DNA from: Corynebacterium aquilae DSM 44791
Lineage (GTDB): Bacteria; Actinomycetota; Actinomycetes; Mycobacteriales; Mycobacteriaceae
DNA length: 64,000 nt
Assembly (NCBI RefSeq): GCF_001941445.1
Contig: NZ_CP009245.1
Location: 1,325,992-1,389,991, forward strand
Reading direction: 5' to 3'
This document shows, piece after piece, positions 1-7,341 of the stretch; the stretch's first letter is position 1, and the number at the start of each line of letters is the position of its first letter. The notes under the pieces were generated by a model. That model did no database searches, had not been told where the DNA came from, and saw nothing but the letters and a program-made list of their open reading frames with translations. Made by a program: the position numbers and the translations under genes.

Positions 1-361
1 CGTCGGCTTGAATTAAGTTGGTGCCACATAGTTGGTTGTTGCCACTGGTGGCGTGGCGCAGCATGTTCAGCGAGATGTCGCAGGCGACGATGTGTCCGAC
101 GCCGTCGTGGGCGAGCCAGCGGCTGCAGGGGGCGGAGCCGCATCCGATTTCGAGGACGGTGGCTTTTGTGACATCACCGAGGAGGCGGGCGTCTTTTTCG
201 TGGAGTTGTTCTGGGCACCAGAAGAATTCCCCGTGGGGGTTGTTGGCGCCGAGGTAGCTGGGGTGTTCTTCGTGGTAGTTGTCGGCGTCCAGGTCCCACC
301 AGTACCGGTTTGCTGCGGCGGATTCCGCATCGGAAATGGGGGGTTGGTTGGTGTTGCGCAT
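1..361 (-). CDS. SAM-dependent methyltransferase, C-terminus cut by window edge
   Basis: This reading frame runs off the left edge, so only the first 120 residues are visible. It starts MRNTNQPPISDAESAAANRY and contains VLEIGCGSA at about residues 70-78, the glycine-rich motif I that binds S-adenosylmethionine in class I methyltransferases, followed by an acidic strand end (ACDIS). The WWDLDADNYH segment near residue 21 resembles class I methyltransferases found next to rpsA in other corynebacteria. The substrate cannot be read from this part. The ATG at 361-359 is preceded on the minus strand by TACACT (375-370) with an 8-nt gap and no ribosome binding site, so the mRNA may be leaderless. 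The gene is divergent from rpsA. Confidence 0.8.
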   Translation of the reverse strand, partial: MRNTNQPPISDAESAAANRYWWDLDADNYHEEHPSYLGANNPHGEFFWCPEQLHEKDARLLGDVTKATVLEIGCGSAPCSRWLAHDGVGHIVACDISLNMLRHATSGNNQLCGTNLIQAD

Positions 362-369
362 GGAAGCTA

Positions 370-375
370 AGTGTA
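370..375 (-). promoter_or_regulatory. -10 hexamer of methyltransferase gene (leaderless layout)
   Basis: TACACT on the minus strand fits the actinobacterial TAnnnT box. It ends 8 nt before the ATG, so transcription would begin at or beside the start codon. Confidence 0.5.
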
Positions 376-539
376 GGCGTTGCGGTGGTGTGGTGGTGTG
401 GCGCGGCGGTGTGGTGGGGTGCTGGGGCTGATGGGTGGAGTGCTGGGGTTGTTGTGTGTGGTGCGTGTGGCGCTAGTAAATGTTTGTGATGGGGGAGAAA
501 TACTGGGCGTGTCCAGGGGATTTGGGTGGATGTTGCTGG

Positions 540-568
540 TTGCTTTGTGTGGTGTGGGCAGGTATTGT
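540..568 (+). promoter_or_regulatory. Candidate rpsA promoter
   Basis: TTGCTT (540-545) and TATTGT (563-568) are separated by 17 nt, a sigma-A-like arrangement. Transcription would start near 575, leaving a 5' leader of about 195 nt before rpsA. Confidence 0.4.
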
Positions 569-771
569 TATCGGAGCGTATCTGTCACTGCGTCCATGTT
601 CGGTAAAAATAGGAAGGCCGGGCTGGGGGCAGGGCACACGGCTTAACACTCGCACATACTGGGCTTGAGCAGCGTCAATGCTGGTTGGTTGTGGTTTGTG
701 CCGATGCGTCTAGCGGTGGATGCGCACGAAATGTAAACCCCCTGTCTTCCTATTTTCTCGGAGCACTATTT

Positions 772-2223
772 ATGCCCACCAACAACGTCCCTCAGGTTGC
801 CATCAACGACATCGGTGGCCCTGAGGAGTTCCTCGCCGCGGTTGAACAGTCCATCAAGTACTTCAACGATGGTGACCTGGTCTCCGGCACCGTCGTCAAG
901 GTTGATCGCGATGAGGTTCTGCTTGACATCGGGTACAAGACCGAAGGTGTCATCCCCTCCCGCGAGCTGTCCATCAAGCACGACGTCGACCCGGATGAGG
1001 TCGTCGAGGTTGGCGACGAGATCGAAGCTCTCGTCCTGACCAAGGAGGACAAAGAAGGCCGCCTGATTCTGTCCAAGAAGCGTGCTCAGTACGAGCGTGC
1101 TTGGGGCACCATCGAGCAGCTCAAGGAGAACGACGAGCCGGTTACCGGTACCGTCATCGAGGTCGTCAAGGGCGGCCTCATCCTCGACATCGGCCTGCGC
1201 GGCTTCCTGCCCGCATCCCTGGTTGAGATGCGTCGCGTCCGTGACCTGGATCCGTACATCGGCCAGGAGATCGAGGCCAAGATCATCGAGCTGGACAAGA
1301 ACCGCAACAACGTTGTGCTGTCCCGCCGTGCATGGCTCGAGCAGACCCAGTCTGAGGTTCGCTCCGAGTTCCTGCACCAGCTGCAGAAGGGCCAGGTCCG
1401 CAAGGGCACTGTGTCCTCCATCGTCAACTTCGGCGCTTTCGTCGATCTCGGCGGTGTCGACGGCCTGGTTCACGTTTCCGAGCTGTCTTGGAAGCACATT
1501 GACCACCCGTCTGAGGTTGTCGCCGTTGGCGACGAGGTCACCGTTGAGGTTCTCGACGTCGATCTCGACCGCGAGCGCGTCTCCCTGTCCCTGAAGGCCA
1601 CCATGGAAGATCCGTGGCGCGTCTTCGCCCGCACCCACGCTGTGGGCCAGATCGTTCCGGGCAAGGTCACCAAGCTGGTTCCCTTCGGTGCGTTCGTGCG
1701 CGTCGAAGAGGGCATCGAGGGCCTGGTTCACATCTCCGAGCTGGCCGAGCGCCACGTCGAGGTTCCGGATCAGGTTGTCAACGTTGGCGAAGAAGCAATG
1801 GTCAAGGTCATCGACATCGACCTCGAGCGTCGTCGCATCTCCCTGTCCCTGAAGCAGGCCGACGAGGACTACACCGAAGAGTTCGATCCGTCCAAGTACG
1901 GCATGGCTGACTCCTACGACGAGCAGGGCAACTACATCTTCCCCGAGGGCTTCGACCCCGAGACCAACGAATGGCTCGAGGGCTTCGAGACCCAGCGCGC
2001 CGAGTGGGAAGCTCGCTACGCAGAGTCCGAGCGTCGCCACCAGCTGCACACCGCTCAGATCGAGAAGCACCGCGCTGCTGCCGCTGAGGCTGCAGACGCC
2101 GGCGCCACCAACTACTCCTCTGAGTCCGCTGGTGAAGCCGCTGCCGAGGAGACCGCTGAGGCCGGCTCCCTGGCTTCCGACGAGCAGCTCGCTGCACTGC
2201 GCGAAAAGCTCGCTGGCTTCTAA
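772..2223 (+). CDS. rpsA: 30S ribosomal protein S1
   Basis: The product is 483 residues, the usual size for actinobacterial S1 (481 in M. tuberculosis). S1 binds mRNA on the small ribosomal subunit. Four S1 RNA-binding repeats can be read, at roughly residues 34-105, 122-190, 205-275 and 292-362. The third and fourth carry the classic NFGAFVDL / PFGAFVRV and GLVHVSELS / GLVHISELA signatures. An acidic, alanine-rich tail follows. The ATG at 772 is chosen because GGAG lies 8 nt upstream and homologues start MPTNNVP; the open frame extends upstream to 685 without support. Codon use is that of a highly expressed gene. A strong terminator follows. Confidence 0.97.
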   Translation: MPTNNVPQVAINDIGGPEEFLAAVEQSIKYFNDGDLVSGTVVKVDRDEVLLDIGYKTEGVIPSRELSIKHDVDPDEVVEVGDEIEALVLTKEDKEGRLILSKKRAQYERAWGTIEQLKENDEPVTGTVIEVVKGGLILDIGLRGFLPASLVEMRRVRDLDPYIGQEIEAKIIELDKNRNNVVLSRRAWLEQTQSEVRSEFLHQLQKGQVRKGTVSSIVNFGAFVDLGGVDGLVHVSELSWKHIDHPSEVVAVGDEVTVEVLDVDLDRERVSLSLKATMEDPWRVFARTHAVGQIVPGKVTKLVPFGAFVRVEEGIEGLVHISELAERHVEVPDQVVNVGEEAMVKVIDIDLERRRISLSLKQADEDYTEEFDPSKYGMADSYDEQGNYIFPEGFDPETNEWLEGFETQRAEWEARYAESERRHQLHTAQIEKHRAAAAEAADAGATNYSSESAGEAAAEETAEAGSLASDEQLAALREKLAGF

Positions 2224-2274
2224 GCTTGCGCCCGCCGTTACGGCGTGGCACAACCTGTGAGCAGTAGCCTGTTC

Positions 2275-2331
2275 ACAAGCCCCCATCGCACCTATTCCCG
2301 TTAAGGGGAAAGGTGAGGTGGGGGCTTGTTT
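2275..2331 (+). terminator. rpsA terminator
   Basis: An 11-bp outer stem (ACAAGCCCCCA with TGGGGGCTTGT) encloses further pairing (CACCT with AGGTG, CCC with GGG). It lies 50 nt after the rpsA stop. Confidence 0.8.
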
Positions 2332-2879
2332 CATGCAGGGGCCACAGTGGCCCGGGCGAAGGGAAAAAACGGGTGATTGTTGTCCCTTTTGCTGTGGGTG
2401 GCGTGGGGGAGAAAACCGGCCTACAACGCCTGTCAATAGTGTGATTTTTCCCATTGTCTTGATGGAATTTGCACCCAAATGACCGTTACATCATGGGGCC
2501 AAATGAGCGAAACGTCAAAACGGTGCGCGTGATGTCTAGTGCTGTGCGCTGGGGGTTTGGGGGAAAACGTGCAAAAACCACCCCATTTTTTGGGTGTGTG
2601 GGATTTCTTTGGCTATTGCAGATAATTCTGTGGGCAAACCGTGGTGTGACTGTCCGAATGCTTGGGATTTTGGTTTTCCGGTTTATGATTGTGATGACTC
2701 TCAGACAGCCGAGCATGAATGTGTTGGGTCACATAAAAGTGACAACGGAAACCGTGGTCGGATGCGTCGAGACCCCTCCCACCCCACACCCCAATCCCCA
2801 CCCCCACCCGGGCTCACAGATGTGACCTGTGGCCGGGCGGCTAAGGGACAAAGGGACGTGAGAAGAAAGGTTCGCACAC
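2332..2879. other. Long regulatory region upstream of ptsG
   Basis: About 550 nt with no credible gene; short frames here have no recognisable product. Length and position suit a heavily regulated sugar-transport promoter. One CRP/GlxR-like site is listed separately. An AGAAAGG ribosome binding site (2863-2870) precedes ptsG. Confidence 0.6.
2690..2705 (+). promoter_or_regulatory. Candidate GlxR (CRP-type) operator upstream of ptsG
   Basis: TGTGA-N6-TCAGA spans 16 nt and differs from the GlxR consensus TGTGA-N6-TCACA at one position. GlxR is the cAMP-binding global regulator of corynebacteria and is known to act on ptsG in C. glutamicum. The assignment is by motif only. Confidence 0.35.
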
Positions 2880-4970
2880 ATGGCGACAAACGTTGCGACA
2901 ACGTCGCAATTCATTCTCGACAAGGTCGGCGGCGCCGACAACGTCGTAAGCCTCACCCACTGCGCCACCCGCCTGCGCTTCCAGCTGGCGGATCAGTCCA
3001 AGGCTGACATTGAGGCGCTGGACGCCAACGAAGACGTCCTCGGCGTCGTCCCGCAGGGCTCCACCGGCCTGCAGGTCATCATGGGCGGCGGCGTGGCCGA
3101 ATACTACAAGGGCATCCAGTCCCAGCCCGGCATGGGCGACGGCGCCTCCAAGGCCTCCGCCGGCAAGAAGGAATACGGCGGCGTCCGTGGCAAGTACTCC
3201 TGGATCGATTACTCCTTCGAGGTGCTCTCCGACACCTTCCGCCCCATCCTGTGGGCCCTGCTCGGCGCATCCCTGATCATCACCATGCTGGTGTTGGCCG
3301 ACACCTTCAAACTGCAGGACTTCCGGGCCCCCGACATCGATCAGCCCCCGCTGTACATGCTCGGCCACGCCATGTGGAAGTCCGTCTTCTACTTCCTGCC
3401 GATCATGGTCGGCGCTACCGCCGCCCGCAAACTCGGCGCTAACGAATGGGTCGGCGCATCCATCCCCGCCGCCCTGCTCACCCCGGCCTTCCTCGCCTTC
3501 TCCTCCCCGGAGTACGCCGAGAAGTACGGCGAGGTCACCGAGGCCGCCGGCCGCACCGTGTACACCTACCACATCGCCGGCCTGCCCATGGTCATCAACG
3601 ACTACGGCGGACAGGTCTTCCCCCCGCTGATCGCAGCCATCGCCCTGCTGTGGGTTGAGCGCCTGTTCAAGAAGATCATCCCCGAAGCCGTCCACATGGT
3701 CTTCGTGCCCTTCCTGTCCATGCTCGTCATGATCCCCGCCACCGCCTTCGTCTTCGGCCCCATCGGCATCGGCGTCGGCAACGGCATCTCCAACTTCCTC
3801 TACGCAGTCAACGACTTCTCGCCGTTCATCCTCGCCATCATCATCCCCTGCCTGTACCCCTTCCTGGTGCCGCTGGGCCTGCACTGGCCGCTGAACGCCA
3901 TCATGATCCAGAACATCAACTCCCTGGGCTACGACTTCATCCAAGGCCCCATGGGTGCCTGGAACTTCGCCTGCTTCGGCGTGGTCACCGGCGTGCTGGT
4001 GCTGTCCATCAAGGAAAAGAACACCACCATGCGCCAGGTCTCCATGGGTGGCATGCTGGCCGGCCTGCTCGGCGGTATCTCCGAGCCCTCCCTCTACGGT
4101 GTGCTGCTGCGCTTCCGTAAGACCTACTTCCGCCTCCTGCCCGGCTGTGTCGCCGGCGGTGTCGTCATGGGCATCTTCAACGTCAAGGCCAACGCCTTCG
4201 TGTTCACCTCGCTGCTGACCATCCCCGCCATGGACCCCTGGGGCGGCTACGCCATCGGCATCGCCGTCGCCTTCTTGACCTCCTTCCTCCTGGTGGTCTT
4301 CCTGGACTACCGCTCCAAGGAAGAACGCGAAGAAGTCCGCGCCAAGATCGCTGCAGACAACGCCGCCGCTGCTGAATCCGCAGCAGTAGACGCCGCTCCC
4401 GCCGCCCCCGCTGCGGCCGCAGCCCCGGCCGGCGCTGCAGGTGCCGCCACCGCAACCGCCGTGGCCGAAAAGCCCAAGACCGTCAAACCGGCCATGGTCC
4501 CCGGCGCAGAAACCATGATCTCCTCCCCGCTCGAAGGTGAAGTCGTGCCCCTGGCCGACATCCCCGACGCAGCCTTCGCCTCCGGCGCCGTCGGACACGG
4601 CGTCGGCATCTGGCCCACCGGCGATACCGTCTACGCCCCCGAAGACGGCACCGTCATGACCATCCAGAAGACCGGCCACGCCGTCGGACTCAACCTGGAC
4701 TCCGGTGTACAGCTGCTCATCCACGTCGGCGTCGACACCGTCCAAATGGACGGCAAGGGCTTCACCACCCACGTCGAACGCAAACAGCGCGTGAAGAAGG
4801 GCGACAAGCTCATCACCTTCGATCAGGCCGAAATCGAAAAGGCCGGCTACCCGGCCATCACCCCGGTCCTCGTCACCAACTACAAGAAGTTCGCTGACGT
4901 CCAAAGCCGCACCGGCACCGTCGGCACCGGCACCGAAATCCTCAAGGTGATCGCAAAACCGGCCGAATAA
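2880..4970 (+). CDS. ptsG: PTS glucose-specific permease, EIIBCA
   Basis: This 696-residue protein takes up and phosphorylates glucose using phosphate from HPr/EI. Domains run B-C-A. EIIB (about 1-80) has the phosphocysteine in LTHCATRLRF (Cys28). EIIC (about 100-480) is a multi-span membrane domain. An alanine-rich linker (about 493-535) leads to EIIA, whose phosphohistidine is His615 in LLIHVGVDTV. Length and order match C. glutamicum PtsG (about 683 residues), and the position between rpsA and coaE is the same, which supports glucose over another hexose. Codon use is strongly C-ending, as expected for an abundant transporter. The ATG at 2880 has AGAAAGG upstream. The gene appears monocistronic, bounded by terminators. 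Confidence 0.93.
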   Translation: MATNVATTSQFILDKVGGADNVVSLTHCATRLRFQLADQSKADIEALDANEDVLGVVPQGSTGLQVIMGGGVAEYYKGIQSQPGMGDGASKASAGKKEYGGVRGKYSWIDYSFEVLSDTFRPILWALLGASLIITMLVLADTFKLQDFRAPDIDQPPLYMLGHAMWKSVFYFLPIMVGATAARKLGANEWVGASIPAALLTPAFLAFSSPEYAEKYGEVTEAAGRTVYTYHIAGLPMVINDYGGQVFPPLIAAIALLWVERLFKKIIPEAVHMVFVPFLSMLVMIPATAFVFGPIGIGVGNGISNFLYAVNDFSPFILAIIIPCLYPFLVPLGLHWPLNAIMIQNINSLGYDFIQGPMGAWNFACFGVVTGVLVLSIKEKNTTMRQVSMGGMLAGLLGGISEPSLYGVLLRFRKTYFRLLPGCVAGGVVMGIFNVKANAFVFTSLLTIPAMDPWGGYAIGIAVAFLTSFLLVVFLDYRSKEEREEVRAKIAADNAAAAESAAVDAAPAAPAAAAAPAGAAGAATATAVAEKPKTVKPAMVPGAETMISSPLEGEVVPLADIPDAAFASGAVGHGVGIWPTGDTVYAPEDGTVMTIQKTGHAVGLNLDSGVQLLIHVGVDTVQMDGKGFTTHVERKQRVKKGDKLITFDQAEIEKAGYPAITPVLVTNYKKFADVQSRTGTVGTGTEILKVIAKPAE

Positions 4971-4999
4971 CCCCGGCCCCAGTACCCCGCATCACCTCA

Positions 5000-5039
5000 G
5001 ACAACGCCCGCTCCTGCACCAGCAGCAGCGGGCGTTGTC
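5000..5039 (+). terminator. ptsG terminator
   Basis: A perfect 13-bp stem (GACAACGCCCGCT with AGCGGGCGTTGTC) surrounds a 14-nt loop. Its 3' arm overlaps the -35 element proposed for coaE. Confidence 0.8.
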
Positions 5040-5062
5040 GTACCCAAAAACTCCACTAGGAT
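5035..5062 (+). promoter_or_regulatory. coaE promoter (leaderless layout)
   Basis: TTGTCG (5035-5040), a 16-nt spacer and TAGGAT (5057-5062) end 8 nt before the coaE ATG. The -35 lies in the descending arm of the ptsG terminator. Confidence 0.5.
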
Positions 5063-5070
5063 GGGCGCCT

Positions 5071-5682
5071 ATGAAACTCATCGGGCTCACCGGAGGCATC
5101 GGAAGCGGAAAAACCACCGTCGCCACCCACCTCAAACACCACGGGCTACCCATCGTCGACGCCGACAAAATCGCCCGCGACATCGTGCAACCCCAAAGCC
5201 CCCTATTGCCCAAGCTCGCAGCAGAATTCGGGGCCGACATCATCGACGACCACGGGGCACTCAACCGCAAACTCCTCGCACAACGCGCCTTTTCCAGCGA
5301 CGAACGCACCGCAGCACTCAACGCCATCATGCACCCCGCCATCCGGGAAGAAACCCAACGCCGCTTCGACGAAGCCAAAGCCCAAGGACATGCAGCCGTC
5401 GTCTACGACATGCCCCTGCTCGTCGACCTCGGCCTGCACACAGACATGGACCTCGTCATCGTCGTCGACGTCGAACCCGAAAAACGCGTCACCCGACTCG
5501 TCGAACACAGAGGACTCGACGAAACCGACGCCTGGGCACGCATCAAACAACAAATCCCCGACGACAAACGCCGCGCAGCAGCCGACATCATCATCGACAA
5601 CAACGGCACCCGCGAACAACTGTCCACCCAACTCGACACCCTCATCACCACCCTGCGCACAAAAGGCATCCCCCTGGCCTAA
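5071..5682 (+). CDS. coaE: Dephospho-CoA kinase
   Basis: CoaE phosphorylates the 3'-hydroxyl of dephospho-CoA, the last step of coenzyme A synthesis, in the cytoplasm. The 203-residue product begins MKLIGLTGGIGSGKTT, with the P-loop at residues 8-15, and continues with DADKIARDIV, a conserved CoaE motif. The ATG at 5071 fits family N-termini; the open frame extends upstream to 5035 without support. AGGAT lies 8 nt before the ATG but reads equally well as a -10 box, so this may be a leaderless gene. Mycobacterial CoaE carries an extra C-terminal GrpB-like domain, which is absent here. A bidirectional terminator follows. Confidence 0.95.
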   Translation: MKLIGLTGGIGSGKTTVATHLKHHGLPIVDADKIARDIVQPQSPLLPKLAAEFGADIIDDHGALNRKLLAQRAFSSDERTAALNAIMHPAIREETQRRFDEAKAQGHAAVVYDMPLLVDLGLHTDMDLVIVVDVEPEKRVTRLVEHRGLDETDAWARIKQQIPDDKRRAAADIIIDNNGTREQLSTQLDTLITTLRTKGIPLA

Positions 5683-5697
5683 ACACCCCACACACAA

Positions 5698-5736
5698 CCG
5701 CACCCGCCACCCAAAAAGATTGGGCAACGGGTGCGG
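5698..5736. terminator. Bidirectional terminator between coaE and the DUF4185 gene
   Basis: CCGCACCCG pairs with CGGGTGCGG, with an inner CCCA/TGGG pairing, between two convergent genes. Confidence 0.7.
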
Positions 5737-5765
5737 TCAAATGCGTCAACAAACTCGCGGCAGAA

Positions 5766-7241
5766 TCACTCCTCGAAACGGACCCAATCCACCACAGTCA
5801 AGCCATCATCAACGCGCGGATCATAATCCGGCTGGCCCGACTGACGCATCGGAACCGCAGAACGCAAACCACGAGCACCATGGCTCGTGAGCTGTTCCAA
5901 ATCAGTGCGCATCAGCATGACGTTGTAATTATCCCAGGTGGTAGCCACAAAATAGAGATACTTACTATCCGCCCGCGGCAACAAAAAACCACCATACAAA
6001 CCCGGAATAGTGCCCGTATCCACCACTACGCGCTGTTCCGACCACGGGCCATACGGCGTCGTCGAGGTCCGCAACACCAAACCCCCATTGGTGTAATACA
6101 TGGCGGTATAACGGCGCAAGAAATCGTTGTAGGACACCGACATCTCACTCACCGGCGCATCAAACACCGGCGTCGCCAAATTCGGCGCGCCCTTCACCCA
6201 CTGATCACCCACCAAAAACTCAAACGCGCTCTCGTCCGGAAAATCCGCCTGCTTCACACGCGACACAATCGCACTACCACCACGGCCAGACGGCGTGGAA
6301 TAGCGGTACACATAGCCATCGGCCTTCACAAAAGCAGACATCTGGGTTTTTTCATCGCCCACCCGGACCCGGCGACTACTCGTGCCATACGCACCGCGCA
6401 CCTGAGGATTAATACGCTCAGAATCAACCATCTTGCGCCAGGTACGGCCACCATCGGTCGACCGCATCGTCGCCGCATAATTCGTCGTCCATTCCCCCGG
6501 AGCACCCCACGACCGCACCGACATGTAATCCACATACAACACCCCATTGACCTCAACACCGGCCGTCGGAATCGTGGTGTGCTCCACCCCGGGCTCCTTC
6601 AACGAAGGAATAAACTCGCGCGCATACCCCTGCGAACTCCACCCAGAAGGCGTCAGCGCCTGCAAACCAGTCAGCTGATCGGCATAGTTGTGATCCTTGG
6701 TCCGCAACAACGCATTCGAGCGCCAATCAAGCGAAGAACCACAGCCCATCGTGTCGCCAAAAACCAAATACGTATTCCCCGCAGAATCATCAAAGGCGAT
6801 ACCCAAATCCGTGCCACCAATCCGGAAAGAACGGTGGGTCCGCTGCGGGGAACCAGGGCCAGTCAACAAATGCAGCGCCTCCGTGTGGCCCTTAATCACC
6901 GGCAACTGGCCCGGATTACCCCGAATCCACGGCGGCAGCTTCTTACCAGTGCCTTCAAACGCCGCCGGATCATCGACGTGCGGATCAAACTGCTCCGGCT
7001 CCGAAGAAGACAAACCCGAAGAAGAAAAAGAACCCGGCTTAATCTCACCCAACGCCCGCAAACGCGCAATTTCCGCATTCACCGCAGCGTTGTACGTCGA
7101 ACACGGATCCGCCAGCGCAGGAACCGCAGTCGACACCGCAATCACCGGAACCAAAGCGGTCGACACCACCAACGACGTCACACGCCGCGAGAACACAGAC
7201 GACGAACCAGAAGTAGTTTTCTGAGGATCAAGAGAACGCAT
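5766..7241 (-). CDS. Secreted DUF4185 (GH183-type) protein
   Basis: The 491-residue product starts MRSLDPQKTT and has a secretion signal: a basic stretch (FSRRVTS), a hydrophobic core and a likely cleavage after VPALA, giving a mature N-terminus DPCSTYN. The body carries DUF4185 hallmarks such as TDLGIAFDDSAGNTYLVFGD and repeated W/Y-rich blades (PGEWTTNYAATMRSTDGGRTW), consistent with a beta-propeller. DUF4185 members were recently shown to be endo-D-arabinanases (family GH183), so a role in trimming the arabinogalactan of the mycolate cell wall is a reasonable inference; the activity of this protein is not shown. A TAGGGT box lies 7 nt before the ATG with no ribosome binding site. The gene is divergent from uvrB and convergent with coaE. 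Confidence 0.8.
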   Translation of the reverse strand: MRSLDPQKTTSGSSSVFSRRVTSLVVSTALVPVIAVSTAVPALADPCSTYNAAVNAEIARLRALGEIKPGSFSSSGLSSSEPEQFDPHVDDPAAFEGTGKKLPPWIRGNPGQLPVIKGHTEALHLLTGPGSPQRTHRSFRIGGTDLGIAFDDSAGNTYLVFGDTMGCGSSLDWRSNALLRTKDHNYADQLTGLQALTPSGWSSQGYAREFIPSLKEPGVEHTTIPTAGVEVNGVLYVDYMSVRSWGAPGEWTTNYAATMRSTDGGRTWRKMVDSERINPQVRGAYGTSSRRVRVGDEKTQMSAFVKADGYVYRYSTPSGRGGSAIVSRVKQADFPDESAFEFLVGDQWVKGAPNLATPVFDAPVSEMSVSYNDFLRRYTAMYYTNGGLVLRTSTTPYGPWSEQRVVVDTGTIPGLYGGFLLPRADSKYLYFVATTWDNYNVMLMRTDLEQLTSHGARGLRSAVPMRQSGQPDYDPRVDDGLTVVDWVRFEE

Positions 7242-7248
7242 GGGCTTC

Positions 7249-7254
7249 ACCCTA
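7249..7254 (-). promoter_or_regulatory. -10 hexamer of DUF4185 gene (leaderless layout)
   Basis: TAGGGT on the minus strand, 7 nt upstream of the ATG; no clear -35. Confidence 0.4.
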
Positions 7255-7306
7255 CCTGCATACACAGCACAAACACAGCAGAAAAAACCACCCCCAATTG
7301 CCCGGG

Positions 7307-7334
7307 TTGCTTAGCCGAAGAACTCGTCTAGATT
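7307..7334 (+). promoter_or_regulatory. uvrB promoter (leaderless layout)
   Basis: TTGCTT (7307-7312), a 16-nt spacer and TAGATT (7329-7334) end 7 nt before the uvrB ATG. No ribosome binding site is present. Confidence 0.55.
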
Positions 7335-7341
7335 GAACACC

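Larger units (their letters stand above)
362..771. other. Divergent intergenic region upstream of rpsA
   Basis: This stretch of about 410 nt shows no convincing gene. Its left part (362-475) is strikingly G/T-rich on the plus strand. It holds the methyltransferase -10 box and a candidate rpsA promoter. The short open frames across it lack coding character. Confidence 0.7.

Noticed and set aside
766..2478. 570-codon open frame on the minus strand
   Set aside because: It is antisense to rpsA; its leucine/aspartate/glycine-rich translation is the mirror of S1 codon bias, with no domain or ribosome binding site.
2720..2733. TGTGTTGGGTCACA as a second GlxR site upstream of ptsG
   Set aside because: Half-sites are 2 nt too close for the 16-nt consensus, and the left half is imperfect.
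2841..4904. 687-codon minus-strand open frame
   Set aside because: It is antisense to ptsG; the G/D/H/V-rich translation is typical of the complement of a C-ending, highly biased gene.
5061..7331. 756-codon plus-strand open frame
   Set aside because: It runs through coaE in another frame and then antisense to the DUF4185 gene; the product is mostly R, T, H and P.
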